In this document: piece after piece, positions 6,167-12,184 of the stretch
How positions within the stretch are numbered: the stretch's first letter is position 1
Layout of the letters: every line of letters begins with the position of its first letter
NCBI GenBank assembly: GCA_016789205.1
Contig: JAEURF010000021.1
Coordinates: forward strand, 1-12,347
DNA: 12,347 nt
DNA from: Anaerolineales bacterium
GTDB lineage: Bacteria > Chloroflexota > Anaerolineae > Anaerolineales > Villigracilaceae
Direction of reading: 5' to 3'
Notes under the pieces: generated by a model
What the model was told of the DNA's origin: nothing
Database searches by the model: none
What the model saw: the letters and a program-made list of their open reading frames with translations, nothing else
Position numbers and translations under genes: made by a program

Positions 6167-8353
6167 TTAATGCTCCTCACCCAGTTCTTCGCCATATACA
6201 CCCATACGACTTTCAAGGCGTGACACGGGTTTTGTTTTTCCAGTCTTTTCGATTCTGACTTTCATACCAGCAAATGCTAAATCGCCGGCTTCATTAAAAT
6301 GTTTACCAAGTAAATCAGCAGGATTCGCACCACGATTTTCTGCATATCTACCATAAGCCGTATGCCCTTGACCAAACGGAATAGCAATCGTATCTGGGCG
6401 AATGGCTGGATATAAATACACAGGCACCTCAATTTCACCTGCTTCACTAATTACGCGAACAACCTCATCATTTTCAAGGTGAAGTTCGTGGGCAGTTTCA
6501 GGGTTAATCTCAACCCAAGTCGTCCACATCACTGTAGTAGTTGGGTCTGGCAATTCTTGTAACCACGGTTTGTTTGCGCCTGCCTCGCCTAATGTCGGTG
6601 ACATAAACGGCACGAAGAAAAATTCGCCCTCGCCTGCAAATTCTGCCACTTCCGCTTTGACATTTTTATTCAACACACTTCCAGCGTTCGGCGTAACTTT
6701 CGAATCAACATTTTTCCACCAACCACCAAATTGTTGGAAAGTCGCCATAAATGCCGTGCTATCTAATGCAGAGAAGGAACCATTCGATTCACTCATCAAT
6801 GCAGAAACTTTCTTTTCTAAAAATTCAACCTCATCAGCAAATGGCAATGCACTTGCAAAACTTCCGCCAGCCAATTGAGCCGCGGCGATTAAAACATCAG
6901 CTGTAGAGCGTGTATTGTAATAAGGTGTTACCACAGGCTGTGCGCCAGAAAGAACCGGCAAATCAGTGCCTGTTGTCACACGTTGGTAGCCCCAACCCTC
7001 TAAACCATGATGGTCAGGTAAAACATAATCGGCTTCTAGAGCAGTTTCATCTGGAAATGTTGCAAAAGAAATTACTTGACCAACATTACTCAACGCATCT
7101 TTGAAGCCCAGTGAATTCGGTATTTCAAAAACCGGGTTGACACCATGCACAAACAAAACTTTAATTGCACCACTCTTCATTTTTTCAACCAATGCTTGCA
7201 TTTCTTGAGAAGAAGCCGGGCGATTGTATTCGGTTTGATTTGGAGCCAGTGCAGAGAGATAAACCCCACCCGACTTTCCAAAATTATTAACTAACGCATT
7301 CAAAGCCAAGACCGCTTCAGCAACTGCCAAACCATTAGATTGACCAAGTGCCGGTCCGCCCGGAATAGCAACGGCTTTAGAATTTGCAAACATCTCAGCT
7401 AGATGTTCTAACGCTTCTAACTTGACACCGGCTTGCTCTGCCGCGTCAGCAGGTTCTACACTTGAAAAGATTCTCGGAACCGAGCCACCACGAATTTCAG
7501 CCACTAGTCTACCGATAGCGAGGGCAACCAAAGCCTCCGTCCCGGGGCGAAGCGAGACCCACTCATCTGCTTTGCCACCCGTAGCAGACATCCGCGCTTC
7601 AAACTGTACAAAGCGACCACGCAATTTGGTCTCAGTTGCTTTGCGCATTTGAGCAAAACCGCGTGTGTAAGAAAGCGGAGAAAGCCAAGTTTCTAAAAAG
7701 TTTGCGCCAAAAGAGAAAACCACATCCGCATTACCAACATCAAACCACGGCAACCCAGTTTGACCAAATAGATTCTCTGCGGCTTTACTCAAGGTAGCAC
7801 GTGATTCAAACATGCTCATTGCACCAAAACGAATTGGGGCATTGATTCCTGTTGAGTTTGCCAAATCAGTCACAAGGTCAAACAAATGGTCTGAAGAAGT
7901 CCCAAGCAAAAATGCGATTTCATCCGGTTGATTATTTTTCAAAGCATCGGCTACTGCTTGAATTGCAGCGTTCCAATCCACAATTTCGCCAGCAGAATCG
8001 CCACGCGATTTTTTAATGGGGTCTGTCACTCTATCTGGGTTATATAAACCATGCAACGTGGCTTGACCACGCGCACATGTTTTTCCAAGATTAAGCGGAT
8101 GATTTGCATTGCCCTCAACTTTAATAGCACGTCCTTGATATGTGCGGACGACGAGACCGCAGGCTGCCGCACATTCGCGGCAGGTCGTGGCGTAATATGT
8201 GCTTTGACCGACAGAATTATATTCGGGCATTTGTTGATACGGCTCGCGTGTAACATAACGCGAAGCAGGACCACAACCTGTAAGAACCGCAGTCGTTGCG
8301 GCACCCAAACCAGCCAGTTTTAGAAAATCACGCCGGGAAACTTGTTCACTCAT
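6167..8353 (-). CDS. actB1: ActB1, molybdopterin-oxidoreductase-like subunit of alternative complex III (Tat lipoprotein)
   Basis: This 728-residue protein corresponds to the N-terminal part of a fused ActB. It starts with a twin-arginine signal (SRRDFLKLAG, residues 6-15) ending in the lipobox LTGC, so C27 is the predicted lipidated residue and the protein sits outside the membrane. C58, C61, C65 and C93 form a complete [4Fe-4S] motif of the molybdopterin oxidoreductase N-terminal domain. The central fold includes VHGVNPVFE near 405 and YVLPDHHGLEGWG, and a C-terminal molybdopterin-dinucleotide-binding-like domain starts around 585. Apart from C27 there is no other Cys in the whole chain, so no Cys ligand for molybdenum exists. 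This fits reports that this ACIII domain has no molybdenum cofactor. The start has AAAGGA upstream. The gap from actA is 21 nt. Confidence 0.92.
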   Translation of the reverse strand: MSEQVSRRDFLKLAGLGAATTAVLTGCGPASRYVTREPYQQMPEYNSVGQSTYYATTCRECAAACGLVVRTYQGRAIKVEGNANHPLNLGKTCARGQATLHGLYNPDRVTDPIKKSRGDSAGEIVDWNAAIQAVADALKNNQPDEIAFLLGTSSDHLFDLVTDLANSTGINAPIRFGAMSMFESRATLSKAAENLFGQTGLPWFDVGNADVVFSFGANFLETWLSPLSYTRGFAQMRKATETKLRGRFVQFEARMSATGGKADEWVSLRPGTEALVALAIGRLVAEIRGGSVPRIFSSVEPADAAEQAGVKLEALEHLAEMFANSKAVAIPGGPALGQSNGLAVAEAVLALNALVNNFGKSGGVYLSALAPNQTEYNRPASSQEMQALVEKMKSGAIKVLFVHGVNPVFEIPNSLGFKDALSNVGQVISFATFPDETALEADYVLPDHHGLEGWGYQRVTTGTDLPVLSGAQPVVTPYYNTRSTADVLIAAAQLAGGSFASALPFADEVEFLEKKVSALMSESNGSFSALDSTAFMATFQQFGGWWKNVDSKVTPNAGSVLNKNVKAEVAEFAGEGEFFFVPFMSPTLGEAGANKPWLQELPDPTTTVMWTTWVEINPETAHELHLENDEVVRVISEAGEIEVPVYLYPAIRPDTIAIPFGQGHTAYGRYAENRGANPADLLGKHFNEAGDLAFAGMKVRIEKTGKTKPVSRLESRMGVYGEELGEEH

Positions 8354-8374
8354 AATAATTTCCTTTCACCCGGT

Positions 8375-8929
8375 TTAATAATGACATGTTCCGCAGTCGG
8401 TGAGCTTAATCAATTTTTCTTCATCTTCACCGGCTGTCTCAATGTGACAATTCAAACAAAAACCCATATTCAACACTTGCGGGTTTTCAGCAATATTAAC
8501 CTGACTCATATCGCCATGACAATCTTCACAGTTTTTTCCAGCGGCAATATGCGGACGATGGTTAAACTGAACGAAGTCTGGCACAATTGCAACAGGTACC
8601 CATTGAATCGAATTGCCGCTCAACACAGCTTCTTTTAATGGGGCCAGTAATACGCTCGTTTGAGTTTTCTCAATTTGATTATGGCACGCCCAACACTTTG
8701 CTTGTGATGGAATACCAGCCGCCGGACCTTTTGCCGCACCAGGATGACAATACAAACATTGAATCCCAAACCCGATATGCGTCTTATGTGGAAACTGAAT
8801 TGGCTGTTCCGGCGTTTGTTGCGTAGCAGAAAGTCCATACACCGCCACACTAAACACCGACAGGAACACAATCCCCACCGCAATTAAACCCAGCGGTTGC
8901 ATCAGCCAGTCAAAAATCTTTTTTAACAT
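8375..8929 (-). CDS. actA: ActA, pentaheme cytochrome c subunit of alternative complex III
   Basis: The frame opens at a TTG (8959), but the ATG at 8927-8929 has AGGAG 4 nt upstream and leads straight into the membrane helix, so I use it (184 residues). The helix spans about 13-33. Five CxxCH heme motifs follow: CLYCH 58-62, CWACH 79-83, CEDCH 134-138, CLNCH 158-162 and CGTCH 179-183, the last one residue from the end. H48 and H51 (FPHKTH) and H124 and H127 (FNHRPH) are paired outside the motifs, and M155 is near heme 4. That makes exactly five candidates for distal ligands. ActA carries electrons on the periplasmic face of ACIII. It is the first well-supported gene of the operon. Confidence 0.93.
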   Translation of the reverse strand: MLKKIFDWLMQPLGLIAVGIVFLSVFSVAVYGLSATQQTPEQPIQFPHKTHIGFGIQCLYCHPGAAKGPAAGIPSQAKCWACHNQIEKTQTSVLLAPLKEAVLSGNSIQWVPVAIVPDFVQFNHRPHIAAGKNCEDCHGDMSQVNIAENPQVLNMGFCLNCHIETAGEDEEKLIKLTDCGTCHY

Positions 8930-8949
8930 GGATTCTCCTGAAGTGAACT

Positions 8950-8993
8950 TTAAGCACAACGCCGCCGTGAAAGCATCAACGGCGACGGCTTAA
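8950..8993 (-). promoter_or_regulatory. GC-rich hairpin in the act operon leader
   Basis: Read on the minus strand, CGTCGCCGT (complement of 8979-8987) pairs with ACGGCGGCG (complement of 8960-8968), with one wobble, around a 10-nt loop. A second pairing, TTAAGC with GCTTAA, encloses it. It lies between the possible leader ORF and the actA ribosome site. No T run follows, so it is not a normal intrinsic terminator. RNA stabilisation or translational control is a guess. Confidence 0.45.
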
Positions 8994-8998
8994 GAATT

Positions 8999-9115
8999 TT
9001 ATTGCCTACAACATGAATCAACATTAATAGAAGTTGGTTTGCAATCTGATTGAACATTAAATGGATGACACATCAAAATAAAATTAACAAACCCTTTCTT
9101 CATAATGCGATTCAT
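8999..9115 (-). CDS. Possible 38-residue Cys-rich small protein or leader peptide at the head of the act operon
   Basis: I translated this short frame by hand. ATG at 9113-9115 is preceded by GGAGA with a 5-nt spacer (complement of 9121-9125), and it lies about 20 nt inside the transcript predicted from the promoter at 9144-9173. The stop is TAA at 8999-9001. The product begins MNRIMKKGFVNFILM, basic then hydrophobic, and ends with cysteines at 16, 25, 35 and 36 (DSCCRQ at the C-terminus). I recognise no family. It could be a tiny secreted or membrane peptide, a leader peptide sensing Cys supply for an operon whose products need many cysteines, or a chance frame. Position and ribosome site favour translation. 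Confidence 0.4.
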   Translation of the reverse strand: MNRIMKKGFVNFILMCHPFNVQSDCKPTSINVDSCCRQ

Positions 9116-9143
9116 GGCATTCTCCAAATTTTATAATTTGCGA

Positions 9144-9173
9144 ATTATACATCGAAAGTGCAAAAAGGTACAA
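9144..9173 (-). promoter_or_regulatory. Promoter of the act operon with overlapping palindrome
   Basis: On the minus strand, TTGTAC (complement of 9168-9173), an 18-bp spacer and a perfect TATAAT (complement of 9144-9149) predict a start near 9137, about 210 nt before actA. The palindrome TATAATT (9132-9138), spacer TGCG, AATTATA (9143-9149) covers the -10 and the start point, as a repressor site would. It also presents a TATAAT on the plus strand. Confidence 0.55.
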
Positions 9174-9234
9174 GCAGACCTTTTCGCTCAATCTCAGAAA
9201 CTTCAATTATAAAGTACAGATACCAATTTGACAG

Positions 9235-9243
9235 TGTTACAAT
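9235..9243 (+). promoter_or_regulatory. Extended -10 element for the 82-residue membrane protein gene
   Basis: TGTTACAAT at 9235-9243 fits the extended -10 form TGnTAnAAT. No -35 is found at the right distance; TTGACA at 9228-9233 is too close. The implied start near 9250 would leave a leader of only about 9 nt without a ribosome site. Confidence 0.35.
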
Positions 9244-9258
9244 TATATCGAATCAACA

Positions 9259-9507
9259 ATGAAAAGTCATACCACAGGATTTGTTGCGCTTCTCTTAATC
9301 ACGTTGACACTTGGCCTTGCCGCGTCAAACTTTATTTCCGCCGACGCATTTGCCCCCCACGCTACAGCCGGGCTGATAATTCAACAACCAACGCCCACGC
9401 CCACTGCCCAACTTGACTCTGAAATCGGCTCCACAGATGGCATCCTGATTATGGGAATCGTCATCGTCTTAATCGTCACCTTGCCAATTTTGTTTCGAAA
9501 GAAGTAA
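9259..9507 (+). CDS. Small two-segment membrane protein (unknown function)
   Basis: This 82-residue protein has a hydrophobic N-terminal segment (about 8-22) with a possible signal-peptidase site after ADA or AFA (28-32). A Pro/Thr linker (PTPTPT, 44-49) and a short acidic stretch follow, and the C-terminal helix (61-79) ends in RKK. The order signal, linker, anchor, positive tail suggests an exported peptide held by its C-terminus, or a two-helix hairpin if the signal is not cut. I do not know the family. No ribosome site precedes the ATG. It is divergent from the act operon, with 143 bp between the two start codons, so shared control is possible. Codon use looks ordinary and the frame is clearly patterned, so I think it is real. 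Confidence 0.65.
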   Translation: MKSHTTGFVALLLITLTLGLAASNFISADAFAPHATAGLIIQQPTPTPTAQLDSEIGSTDGILIMGIVIVLIVTLPILFRKK

Positions 9508-9514
9508 ATAGTAC

Positions 9515-9554
9515 ACAGGTATACAGGTATACAGGTATACAGGTAAACAAGTAA
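9515..9554. repeat. 8-bp tandem repeat array (ACAGGTAT)
   Basis: Three perfect copies of ACAGGTAT (9515-9538) are followed by ACAGGTAA (9539-9546) and ACAAGTAA (9547-9554). The junction GTATAC is palindromic. The array begins 8 bp past the stop codon of the small membrane protein. It has no spacers, so it is not a CRISPR. Confidence 0.9.
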
Positions 9555-9569
9555 GACGCGTTACTCCCT

Positions 9570-9610
9570 ACTTTCTACTCTCCAATCTCTAATTCTCTAA
9601 TCTCTGCTCT
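9570..9610. repeat. Pyrimidine-rich tract with 8-bp period
   Basis: TCTCTAAT occurs twice in tandem (9586-9593 and 9594-9601), flanked by related CTCTCCAA (9578-9585) and CTCTGCTC. Nearly all bases on the plus strand are pyrimidine or A. It separates the ACAGGTAT array from the Pho-box-like element. Confidence 0.55.
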
Positions 9611-9674
9611 TAACCCCCCATTAACAAAACGTAACTTCATATTAACAAATTTTTCAAGCCTTTAATGATATAGT
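9610..9674 (+). promoter_or_regulatory. Pho-box-like operator and promoter of the phoB-phoR operon
   Basis: Four TTAAC-type units stand in one orientation: TTAACC (9610-9615), TTAACA (9621-9626), GTAACT (9631-9636) and TTAACA (9642-9647), stepping 11, 10 and 11 bp, one helix turn each. PhoP/PhoB sites are known direct repeats with 11-bp period, and the Bacillus PhoP consensus is TTAACA-like. The extended -10 TGATATAGT (9666-9674) follows, with no proper -35, as in activator-dependent promoters. The -10 ends 7 bp before the ATG, so the transcript would be nearly or fully leaderless. Self-regulation by the regulator downstream is an inference. Confidence 0.65.
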
Positions 9675-9681
9675 CAAAAAC

Positions 9682-10389
9682 ATGGCAGAAAAAATTCTAA
9701 TCGTTGAAGATGAACTTTCATTACAAGAAACCCTAGCATACAACTTGAAAAAAGAGGGCTATATCGTTGAAACCGTCGGCAATGGACGCTATGCACTGGA
9801 ATCTGCCCGCAAATTAAAACCTGACTTAATCGTGCTAGACATCATGCTCCCAGAAATGGATGGATTTGAAGTCGCGCGTATTCTTCGCAAAGAAATGTCA
9901 TCTGCTATTTTGATGCTCACCGCTCGCGATGATGAAATAGACCGCGTCGTCGGTTTAGAAGTTGGCGCGGATGATTATTTAACCAAGCCTTTTTCTATGC
10001 GTGAACTGGTTGCGCGAGTTAAAGCGCAACTACGGCGCACACGTTTATTAAGAGAAGAAATCAACAAATCTGCTGAACCAATCGTCCACGAAAAATTGAC
10101 TTTTGATAACCTCGTTATTGACCTAACCCGCCGTGAAGTTACATTAAAGGATAAACCGATACAACTCAAACCGAAAGAATATGAGTTATTGCTTTTCTTT
10201 GCTGAACATCGTCGCCAAATGCTTTCACGCGAATTTATTTTAGAACGTGTATGGGGCTGGGACTATATCGGTGACAGCCGCACTGTTGATGTACACGTCC
10301 GCTGGTTGAGGCAGAAGATAGAAGCCGACGCGGCTGAACCAAAACGAATTGTCACCGTAAGAGGCGGTGGGTATCGCTTTGAAGGGTAG
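9682..10389 (+). CDS. phoB: PhoB/PhoP-type response regulator (OmpR family)
   Basis: This 235-residue protein has the normal length for the family. The receiver domain (about 3-117) has the acidic pair E9/D10, phospho-acceptor D53 in VLDIMLPEMDG, T80, Y99 and K102 (LTKPF). A winged-helix DNA-binding domain (about 138-235) has the typical LKPKEYELLLFF, then SRTVDVHVRWLRQKIE on the recognition helix, and ends in VRGGGYRFEG. Phosphorylated by the kinase encoded at 10964, it should bind direct-repeat sites and activate phosphate-starvation genes. The Pho assignment rests on three signals together: a PhoR-like partner, a Pho-box-like array upstream and ppk1 nearby. No Shine-Dalgarno precedes the ATG, consistent with a leaderless start. 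Whether it is named phoB or phoP is a matter of convention. Confidence 0.9.
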   Translation: MAEKILIVEDELSLQETLAYNLKKEGYIVETVGNGRYALESARKLKPDLIVLDIMLPEMDGFEVARILRKEMSSAILMLTARDDEIDRVVGLEVGADDYLTKPFSMRELVARVKAQLRRTRLLREEINKSAEPIVHEKLTFDNLVIDLTRREVTLKDKPIQLKPKEYELLLFFAEHRRQMLSREFILERVWGWDYIGDSRTVDVHVRWLRQKIEADAAEPKRIVTVRGGGYRFEG

Positions 10390-10403
10390 ATAACAGAGTG
10401 AAG

Positions 10404-10967
10404 ATGAACACGTCAAACAAAACTGATTTATCCATTTCAATGAATCAAGCGAGTTTATATAGCCTCGTAATTGCATTACCGATTGCATTTATGTTTGGAT
10501 GGTTCTATAGTACGCGTTGGGGGTTTGACCAATTGATGTTTGGCTTTGATTCTTTTTTTGCAAATCTTTTTTTATTTTTATTGACCTTTATTATCGGCAT
10601 CATTTTACATGAATTGATTCATGGGTTCACATGGATGCTTGCTGGTAGAAAACCGTTCAACGCCATCAAATTTGGATTTCAATTAAAAACGTTAACGCCT
10701 TATGCACATTGCAAAGAACCTTTGAAGGTAAATGCATATCGCATTGGCGCATTGATGCCGGGCTTATTAATGGGGATCGTGCCGAGCATTCTTGCAATTC
10801 TGATTGGCAATAGTTGGCTGATTGCGTTTGGCATTGTCTTTACTATTGCCGCAGGCGGAGATTTTGTAATTTTATGGTTGATACGAAATGTGAGCAAAAA
10901 TAAATTTGTTGAAGACCACCCTTCACAAGCAGGCTGTTATATTATTGAAGATAATTTGCCAGCATGA
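10404..10967 (+). CDS. DUF3267-like membrane protein with HExxH, putative zinc metallopeptidase
   Basis: The frame allows a GTG at 10398 or an ATG at 10404, two codons apart; I prefer the ATG (187 residues), though the ribosome site is weak for both. Four hydrophobic segments are visible (about 21-36, 52-70, 117-134 and 137-160). The second ends in HELIHG (69-74), an HExxH zinc motif at the membrane edge. A TPYAHCKEPL stretch follows near 98-107 and AAGGDF near 149-154, whose D153 could be a third zinc ligand. This pattern fits the DUF3267 putative zincins, which resemble site-2 proteases. The activity is unproven and the substrate unknown. The gene begins 14 bp after the regulator and overlaps the kinase start by ATGA, so it is embedded in the two-component operon. 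Confidence 0.8.
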   Translation: MNTSNKTDLSISMNQASLYSLVIALPIAFMFGWFYSTRWGFDQLMFGFDSFFANLFLFLLTFIIGIILHELIHGFTWMLAGRKPFNAIKFGFQLKTLTPYAHCKEPLKVNAYRIGALMPGLLMGIVPSILAILIGNSWLIAFGIVFTIAAGGDFVILWLIRNVSKNKFVEDHPSQAGCYIIEDNLPA

Positions 10968-12184
10968 ATTACTCAATTCTCTTAATTCTTTTTTTATTTC
11001 TGCTCGCCGCGTGGTTTGCGTGGCGATATTATGATTTAAGAAAACGAATCAATCAATATGCACAAGCAATTCGTAATCAAAATAATTTTTCAGCAAATGC
11101 CAAAGAATTAGAAAGTTTACAAAGTGTAATCAATTCTTTACAATCGATTTTTACAGTTGAAAAAAATAATCTCAATGCCGATAATGCACGGCTTTCGACT
11201 GTGCTTGAGCAACTCACAGATGGCGTCATCATTGTAGATGCAGATGGACGTGTGCAATTTGCAAACCCTGCCGCGCGAAAATTATTTGGAATTAACAACC
11301 CAATTCAACAAACGATTGCGCAAGTGGTTCGTAATTTTCAACTGATTGAAGCATGGCGACGTTGCCAACAAACCCGGCAAATACAAATTGAAACTGTGGA
11401 ATTGGCAACGCAAAAACAGTTTTTACAACTGACGGTGATTCCTGATGAATATGAAAGCGGAAGTTTATTGCTCGCGCAAGATTTGACGCGTGTTCGTAGA
11501 CTTGAAACCGTTAGGCGTGATTTCATTTCAAACGTCTCGCATGAATTGCGGACTCCGCTAGCTTCTTTGAAAGCGTTAACAGAGACATTACGAAGCGGCG
11601 CTCTTTCGGACCCGGAAGCTGGTCCGCGCTTCTTAAACAGAATCCACACCGAAGTAGATGCGTTGACTCAAATGACGCAAGAATTGTTAGATTTATCGCG
11701 GATTGAGTCAGGTCAGGTGGAATTAAATTTTGCGCCGATTTCGCCGAAAAATTTAATTAACTCCGCCGCTGAAAGAATGAAAGCACAAGCCGAACGCGCA
11801 AATTTAAAAATATCCGTCAATTGTAATGATGATTTACCAACTTTACGTGCAGACCATTCTCGTTTGGAACAAGTGCTAGTGAATCTAATCCACAACGCGG
11901 TTAAGTTCACAAAGCCGGGCGGGGAAATCAGTTTGTTTGCCGAATCAGTTGAAAACGGCGTAAGATTCGCCGTCAAAGATTCAGGTATCGGCATCCCGTC
12001 AGAAAGTCTAAACAGAATCTTTGAACGATTCTATCGAGTCGATTCATCACGCACAGGCTCAGGGACTGGACTTGGTTTATCCATTGCAAAGCATATCGTC
12101 GAAGCACACAAAGGAAAAATTTGGGCGGAAAGCGATTTAGGGCAAGGCAGTACGTTTTATTTTTTAATTCCCCATCAAGTGTGA
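10964..12184 (+). CDS. phoR: PhoR-type sensor histidine kinase
   Basis: The 406 residues run: one N-terminal membrane helix (about 4-20), a basic and then coiled-coil-like stretch (25-80), a PAS domain (about 78-175, LTDGVIIVDADGRVQFANPAA), the dimerisation and phospho-acceptor domain with H193 in FISNVSHELRTPLAS, and the ATPase domain. The last shows the N box around N311, G1 DSGIGI (339-344), the F box RIFERFYRVD and G2 GTGLGLSIAK (367-376). All catalytic motifs are intact. PAS directly before the H box without a large outside domain is typical of PhoR. Only one membrane helix is evident, so sensing probably needs a partner protein. Translation is coupled to the preceding metallopeptidase gene through the ATGA overlap. 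Confidence 0.92.
   Translation: MNYSILLILFLFLLAAWFAWRYYDLRKRINQYAQAIRNQNNFSANAKELESLQSVINSLQSIFTVEKNNLNADNARLSTVLEQLTDGVIIVDADGRVQFANPAARKLFGINNPIQQTIAQVVRNFQLIEAWRRCQQTRQIQIETVELATQKQFLQLTVIPDEYESGSLLLAQDLTRVRRLETVRRDFISNVSHELRTPLASLKALTETLRSGALSDPEAGPRFLNRIHTEVDALTQMTQELLDLSRIESGQVELNFAPISPKNLINSAAERMKAQAERANLKISVNCNDDLPTLRADHSRLEQVLVNLIHNAVKFTKPGGEISLFAESVENGVRFAVKDSGIGIPSESLNRIFERFYRVDSSRTGSGTGLGLSIAKHIVEAHKGKIWAESDLGQGSTFYFLIPHQV

Noticed and set aside
6167..8353. Catalytic molybdenum enzyme such as formate dehydrogenase or polysulfide reductase
   Set aside because: There is no Cys or selenocysteine ligand for molybdenum, and the DUF3341, pentaheme and mono-heme neighbours identify ACIII.
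8930..8959. TTG start for actA extending the protein by 10 residues
   Set aside because: The downstream ATG has AGGAG 4 nt upstream; the extension is not membrane-like and would run into the leader hairpin region.
8950..8993. Classical attenuator terminator before actA
   Set aside because: No T run follows the stem and no alternative antiterminator pairing is evident, so transcription termination is not supported.
9228..9416. 62-codon plus-strand frame overlapping the start of the small membrane protein
   Set aside because: It is in another frame of the same DNA, its product lacks any domain pattern, and the 82-residue frame has clear signal, linker and anchor structure.
9515..9554. CRISPR-like array
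   Set aside because: The 8-bp units are directly joined with no spacers; this is a simple tandem repeat.
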